64,000 nucleotides of DNA, taken from positions 11,460 to 75,459 of the forward strand of contig JBBQED010000016.1 in assembly GCA_038320345.1 (NCBI GenBank), in the 5' to 3' direction. The notes under the pieces are model-generated. The model ran no database searches. It was given only the letters and a program-made list of their open reading frames with translations, and had not been told where the DNA came from. Positions 59,912 to 64,000 of this stretch are shown piece by piece; positions within the stretch are counted from its first letter, which is position 1, and each line of letters begins with the position of its first letter. The translations under genes and the position numbers were made by a program. The DNA comes from JBBQED01 sp038320345. Lineage in GTDB: Bacteria; Bacteroidota; Bacteroidia; AKYH767-A; OLB10.

Positions 59912-61963
59912 ATGAAATCCAGAATACTCTTCCGCGGACTTATTGCGGTACTCCTTCTTTCATTTTTCAACTTATCGGCTCAAATCCAGAAACCAGTTAA
60001 ATGGAGTTTTAGTATTGAACAAAAAGAAAAAGAAGCCACTCTCCTTTTAAAAGCAACGATAGAACCCAAGTGGCACTTGTATGCACAAGATATAGGACCC
60101 GGTGGACCAATTCCAACGAGTTTTAAATTTACGCCATCCGCCAATTATAAAGTAAATGGAAAAACCACTGAGCCTCCAGCAGAGGAAATCATGGATCCAA
60201 ATTTTGAGATGAAGGTGAAATTTTTTGAAACTGGAGTCGTTTTCCGTCAGAAAATAAAATTGCTTACTGATCAATCTTTCGACATTAAAGGGAGTCTGGA
60301 ATTTATGGTTTGCAATGATAACATGTGTTTACCACCGGAAGAAATTGAATTTAGTATTCCCGTTAAAGGAAATGGTAAAGCTGTTGATGCAACACAAGCT
60401 CCCCTTGAAGGAGAACCAGAAAAAAAATCAGAAGTTATTGTTATCGATACTACTTCAACACTTACTACTATAACTCCGGCAATCAGCAGTAAAATTCCTG
60501 AACCCAGTCGTGATGAAAGCCACTTAGAAAAAGGCTGTGGTACAGGAGCGGGTGAACAGCATACTGATCTTTCTATACTCGGAATTTTTATTGCAGGAAT
60601 GATCGGTGGATTATTAGCATTGATGACGCCATGCGTATTTCCGATGATCCCATTAACAGTGAGTTTCTTCACGAAAAGAAGTCCGAATAGAAAAAAAGGA
60701 TTGATGAATGCCTTAATTTATGCAGGTTCGATCATTTTAATTTATGTTGCTTTAGGATTTCTGGTTACCGTTACACTCGGTCCCGATGCATTAAATGCGT
60801 TAGCGAGTAGCGCCTTTTTTAACTTACTCTTCTTTGTGATTTTCTTCATATTTGCATTATCGTTCCTCGGATTATTTGAAATCACATTACCGAATTCGTG
60901 GGTCAATAAAGCTGATCAGGCTTCTGATAAAGGTGGACTAGGCGGAATATTTTTCATGGCATTTACCTTGAGTCTTGTTTCATTCTCATGTACTGGTCCA
61001 ATCATAGGAACACTACTCGTAGAAGCAGCACATGGTAGTAATTATTTAGGTCCTATTGCGGGGATGACTGGATTTTCATTTGCACTTGCATTACCGTTTG
61101 CGCTCTTCGCTATGTTTCCGGGATGGTTAAATTCACTTCCAAAATCGGGTGGATGGCTGAATAGTGTGAAAGTAGTTTTAGGATTTTTAGAACTTGCACT
61201 GGCCTTAAAATTTCTTTCCAATGTGGATTTAGCTTATCACTGGGGATTACTCAGAAGAGAAGTATTTATCTCTTTATGGATTGTAATTTTTGGATTGATG
61301 AGTTTATATTTATTGGGTAAACTGAAATTCTCTCATGATAGCGATATGCATCATGTAGGCGTTGGAAGATTAATTTTCGCGATTCTTTCATTAACCTTTA
61401 CCGTTTATCTGATTCCCGGACTTTGGGGATCTCCCCTTAAAATTATTAGCGGCTTCCCTCCTCCTGAATTTTATAAAGAATGGACCAGTATGGATGCCGG
61501 CAAAGGTGCTGGAGTTGACTGTCCGCACAACTTGAATTGTTACCACGACTATGAAGCCGGGATGGCATATGCGAGGTCAGTAAATAAACCTGTGATGATC
61601 GACTTTACTGGATGGAGTTGTGTGAATTGTCGAAAGATGGAAGACAATGTTTGGTCGCAACCAAAAATTCTAAAGAAACTTTCTGATGATTACGTTTTAA
61701 TTTCACTGTATGTGGATGATAAAGCCGAACTATCAGAAAACGAAAAATATATCAGTCCTACTACCGGTAAAAAAATAAAAACTATCGGTAACAGATGGAG
61801 CGATTTACAAACGAGAGTATTTAAGACGAATTCACAACCACAATATATTCTGCTTGATCATGCAGGAAAATTACTAGCCTCACCGCGAGGCTACACTCCT
61901 GATGTTGAGATATACAATCAATTTCTGGAAGAAGGATTGTGCAGGTGGAAGAAAAGGAAATGA
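59912..61963 (+). CDS. DsbD-like thiol:disulfide interchange protein
   Basis: 683 residues, moving electrons across the inner membrane to periplasmic thiols. Signal peptide (about 1-24), then the N-terminal DsbD alpha-like domain (about 25-150) with the C-N-D-N-M-C pair (VCNDNMCLPPE), a linker, an eight-helix CcdA-like domain with MTPCVFPMIPLTV and FSCTGPIIGTLL, and a C-terminal thioredoxin-like domain with redox motif C-V-N-C (GWSCVNCRKMED). It stands alone with its own promoter. Substrate proteins may be cytochrome maturation or periplasmic disulfide isomerases. Confidence 0.95.
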   Translation: MKSRILFRGLIAVLLLSFFNLSAQIQKPVKWSFSIEQKEKEATLLLKATIEPKWHLYAQDIGPGGPIPTSFKFTPSANYKVNGKTTEPPAEEIMDPNFEMKVKFFETGVVFRQKIKLLTDQSFDIKGSLEFMVCNDNMCLPPEEIEFSIPVKGNGKAVDATQAPLEGEPEKKSEVIVIDTTSTLTTITPAISSKIPEPSRDESHLEKGCGTGAGEQHTDLSILGIFIAGMIGGLLALMTPCVFPMIPLTVSFFTKRSPNRKKGLMNALIYAGSIILIYVALGFLVTVTLGPDALNALASSAFFNLLFFVIFFIFALSFLGLFEITLPNSWVNKADQASDKGGLGGIFFMAFTLSLVSFSCTGPIIGTLLVEAAHGSNYLGPIAGMTGFSFALALPFALFAMFPGWLNSLPKSGGWLNSVKVVLGFLELALALKFLSNVDLAYHWGLLRREVFISLWIVIFGLMSLYLLGKLKFSHDSDMHHVGVGRLIFAILSLTFTVYLIPGLWGSPLKIISGFPPPEFYKEWTSMDAGKGAGVDCPHNLNCYHDYEAGMAYARSVNKPVMIDFTGWSCVNCRKMEDNVWSQPKILKKLSDDYVLISLYVDDKAELSENEKYISPTTGKKIKTIGNRWSDLQTRVFKTNSQPQYILLDHAGKLLASPRGYTPDVEIYNQFLEEGLCRWKKRK

Positions 61964-62160
61964 ATTCACAGTTTAACTTTCAATGTTTAATGTTCATAGT
62001 TCTATGTGCGATCCGCGATAGCTATTGAGAACGAATTTTTTTCTCTTAATGAACAGGAGAAGGTGTGCTTCTATGTATTTCTTAATTTCATTGAGCGAAA
62101 CAATTTTTAATAAAAGGAATTGTGTTTAAAATTATTACTATTTAATTTTATTGTTTTTCA

Positions 62161-62178
62161 TGCCGATAGGGATCGGCA
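62161..62178. repeat. Short GC-rich hairpin next to 32-bp repeats
   Basis: TGCCGAT (62161-62167) / ATCGGCA (62172-62178), 7-bp stem with a 4-base loop. Directly before the repeat units. Confidence 0.6.
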
Positions 62179-62184
62179 GCACAC

Positions 62185-62248
62185 TAGCATAACTTGTCCC
62201 GAACTCGCTACGGGATTAGCACAACCTGTCCCGAGTTTACCACGGGAT
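62185..62248. repeat. Two tandem 32-bp repeat units with internal hairpins
   Basis: Units at 62185-62216 and 62217-62248 are identical at 25 of 32 positions, and all seven differences are transitions (C/T or A/G). Both contain TCCCG and CGGGA arms, so each can form a small hairpin. They resemble a dispersed intergenic repeat of Bacteroidota genomes (the GTCCCGA.../ACGGGAT family); this is recalled, not verified. Confidence 0.65.
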
Positions 62249-62299
62249 TGCTTTACGCGGAGCTAAAATCTTTCTCCGAGACGAAAAACCATTACGTAG

Positions 62300-63811
62300 C
62301 TAATGCACAAACTTTGTACTTAACTTCTCTTTCTCTGTAGCAATTTGAACAATATAAACTCCAGCCTCTAAATTATTTAATGTGACATCCGCCGTAAAAT
62401 AACCGGAGTACACTGTACCTTTTTGTTGGGTAATTAACCTGCCTGTTGAATCAAAAACCCGCAAATGCACTTGATGACCTTTTAGATTAGTGGTATTTAC
62501 AAACAAGGTATTCCAATCTGATTTATACCATGCTTGAAAAAATGGTGCTTCTGTTTTTATTTCTGCAACTGCTGTTATTGTATCACATCCACTGCCTACT
62601 AACGGGCCCATTTCATAATCCGCATTATTAGGTAAACCATAATAGGTTCTGCCAACACCTAAATTAAAACTAAAAGGCTGGAAATTACAAGCAGCTCCTA
62701 AACTATCCGGTTGGTTGATGACTGATAGGTTGTTGTTGTACATATTGTACAATGAATCATTATAAGGGTAAGTAGCACCAGGACCAACATAAAAACAGGT
62801 CAAATAAATCTTGTTATCCGGAGCAATTTTTAAATCATTTAATTGAACCGTATCAGTATCAAACGGATGAATTAATACTCTCGAAGCACTTATATTTGCT
62901 GCATTTAAATCAAATTGATAAAGGCTAGAAATAGATCCCGCTGATTGCACAGGATTACTTACATATAATTTACTTCCATCAGGTGAAAACTCACAAGAAA
63001 AGTATGAATTAGGATAAGGTATTCCTGGTGGCTCCTGTTCAATGGGTGTTGTGCCGGTAATTAGACCACTGCACCTATCGAAATCATATAATTCTATTAA
63101 TCCTCTAATATTTACATTAACAAATGAGCTGCCATTTTGATTAAATCTAATACACCCTCCATTAGTAGAATGCGAACTTCCGATAGATTGGATAAATGGT
63201 CCCGAAACACCTGTAGGGGATAAAAGATAAATATAATATTCGTTATTTGGTGTAATATTTACATTATCCCATCGCTGAAATATTATCCACCAATCTCTGC
63301 CGTTTCCATGTTTAACCGCTGCCAATGCATCAACTGCCGGCAAATTATTTAGTTGAATGTTTTTCTGCGTTACAATTCCTGAATCATTATTCGCCTTGTA
63401 ATTAATAATTGAGTAGAGCAAACCGTCAGGGGTGTTTCCAACAACCCCAATTCCAAATAAAACCATTAGCGAATCGTGATCCGGATATGGTAATAATTGC
63501 AATTCATGGTACCATGCTGTTCCGGCTAGTCCCGTTCCGTTTTGCATTAATTCATTATATCTATTCCACACCTTAGTGTTGGGGCCGATTTGACCGGAAC
63601 GAGAATTTGCATAAACGAAATCACCAGAAATAGTATCTAAAATCGACACACTACCTCCGCGATTAACTACCGATGAAACAAAATTTGTTGGACTATTAAA
63701 ATTCGTCCAATTAATCCCGCAACTATCACCAAAACACCAGATGTTATTGGAGAATTGAGCTACTCCGCCACTCCAAATAAATATAAAAAGTAAAAGAATA
63801 TTTTTTTTCAT
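62300..63811 (-). CDS. Secreted propeller-like T9SS protein, paralogue of the 43331 gene
   Basis: 503 residues, signal peptide ending SGGVAQ. Its body follows the 43331 protein: WCFGDSCGINWTN (against WAFGDSVGIDFNT), a GRDWWII block (against GKDWWIL), ELYDFDRCSGLI (against LIDFNRCSGLLS), CEFSPDGSKLYVSN, YQFDLNAANISASRVLI (against WQFDLTATNIPASKILI) and CNFQPFSFNL. The C-terminal type A sorting domain (VHLRVFDSTGRLITQ...LEAGVYIVQI) sends it through T9SS. Function unknown. It is 12 bases downstream of the truncated gene at the right edge, likely in one transcript. Confidence 0.87.
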   Translation of the reverse strand: MKKNILLLFIFIWSGGVAQFSNNIWCFGDSCGINWTNFNSPTNFVSSVVNRGGSVSILDTISGDFVYANSRSGQIGPNTKVWNRYNELMQNGTGLAGTAWYHELQLLPYPDHDSLMVLFGIGVVGNTPDGLLYSIINYKANNDSGIVTQKNIQLNNLPAVDALAAVKHGNGRDWWIIFQRWDNVNITPNNEYYIYLLSPTGVSGPFIQSIGSSHSTNGGCIRFNQNGSSFVNVNIRGLIELYDFDRCSGLITGTTPIEQEPPGIPYPNSYFSCEFSPDGSKLYVSNPVQSAGSISSLYQFDLNAANISASRVLIHPFDTDTVQLNDLKIAPDNKIYLTCFYVGPGATYPYNDSLYNMYNNNLSVINQPDSLGAACNFQPFSFNLGVGRTYYGLPNNADYEMGPLVGSGCDTITAVAEIKTEAPFFQAWYKSDWNTLFVNTTNLKGHQVHLRVFDSTGRLITQQKGTVYSGYFTADVTLNNLEAGVYIVQIATEKEKLSTKFVH

Positions 63812-63822
63812 TATTACTAATT

Positions 63823-64000
63823 CTAATCTGTCTTAACGAATGGAGCAAAATAAAGTTGACTCGAATCTAATACTTCCATAATATACAACCCGTTTGACAG
63901 CGATTCTATATTAACCGCAAATTGAAATGGGACTTGCATTACAATTCGATTTGCTAAATCTTTTATAATAATTCGCTTTGCGTTGAACAGAGTATTACTT
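63823..64000 (-). CDS. C-terminal end of a T9SS cargo protein, cut by window edge
   Basis: Open frame on the minus strand from the right window edge to a TAG stop at 63823-63825, at least 59 residues. It reads IIIKDLANRIVMQVPFQF, then LSNGLYIMEVLDSSQLY, matching the GLYI-strand pattern of type A T9SS sorting domains. The N-terminal remainder lies outside the window. Only 12 bases separate its stop from the ATG of the paralogue gene, so the two probably share an operon. Confidence 0.8.
   Translation of the reverse strand, partial: SNTLFNAKRIIIKDLANRIVMQVPFQFAVNIESLSNGLYIMEVLDSSQLYFAPFVKTD

Larger units (their letters stand above)
61964..62299. other. Intergenic region with hairpin and two-unit repeat
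   Basis: 336 bases without a gene between convergent genes. The left two-thirds are AT-rich with nothing recognised; 62161-62248 holds the repeat elements listed separately. Confidence 0.65.

Noticed and set aside
1..64000. CRISPR arrays, tRNA genes, prophage, defence or secondary-metabolite clusters
   Set aside because: No regular spacer-repeat pattern, cloverleaf, integrase, transposase, nuclease-methylase pair or NRPS/PKS frame was seen on either strand.

Overview
The window reads as a chromosomal segment of a gliding-lineage Bacteroidota (Chitinophagia/Sphingobacteriia-like) bacterium. Evidence: low GC (hand counts near 37% in coding sequence), at least five complete or partial secreted proteins with type IX secretion (T9SS) C-terminal sorting domains, the gliding lipoprotein GldD, the Bacteroidota-only families DUF3098, DUF6089 and DUF4468, and many promoters of the Bacteroidota type (TTG, 17-22 bases, TAnnTTTG) instead of the E. 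coli type. The coding density is high. I saw no tRNA, rRNA, CRISPR array, intact insertion sequence, prophage or defence island.

Layout. 1-11.6 kb: 3' end of a DUF2330 protein, M13 metallopeptidase, thioredoxin-domain YyaL/SSP411-type protein, CvpA, small exported proteins, cyclophilin, pheS, C-terminal processing protease and an AI-2E-type permease. 11.6-18.0 kb: ECF sigma factor, folE, a MerR-type regulator with a B12-binding domain, two unassigned genes, a TIGR01777 oxidoreductase and a photolyase. The regulator has the W-x9-EH and ExHxxG motifs of light-sensing CarH/LitR proteins, so this looks like a B12-dependent light-response module (sigma plus LitR-like regulator plus photorepair), without carotenoid genes. 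The sigma/folE intergenic region carries a repeated TTAAAC/GTTTAA operator-like array. 18.1-28.6 kb: a large Asp-box T9SS protein, ribE, an MFS transporter, rlmN, an amidohydrolase, a DUF4468 protein and a D,D-carboxypeptidase with LysM domains. 28.8-33.4 kb: minus-strand block ftsX, DUF3098, uppP, truB, queA, ispD. 33.5-43.2 kb: leuS with an AT-rich insert, scpB, a DUF3108 protein, asd, a lamin-tail surface protein and a DUF6089 barrel. 43.3-50.9 kb: a T9SS protein, a GC-rich palindromic repeat, and the cluster rng, a 30-residue basic protein, TPR protein and HU, divergent from mutY, ssb, gldD (gldE is not between ssb and gldD). 50.9-64 kb: hydrolase, GNAT, aspartate kinase, heme A synthase, more T9SS proteins, a DinB protein, a DUF3267 protein, a DsbD-like reductase, a second small intergenic repeat, and a paralogue of the 43.3-kb T9SS protein followed by a cut-off T9SS gene at the window edge.

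Most of the window is housekeeping. The parts worth a second look are the light module and its putative operators, the two non-coding repeat elements (45.25-45.36 kb and 62.16-62.25 kb), the AT-rich leuS insert, the paralogous T9SS proteins, and the recurrent promoters only 4-6 bases from the start codon.
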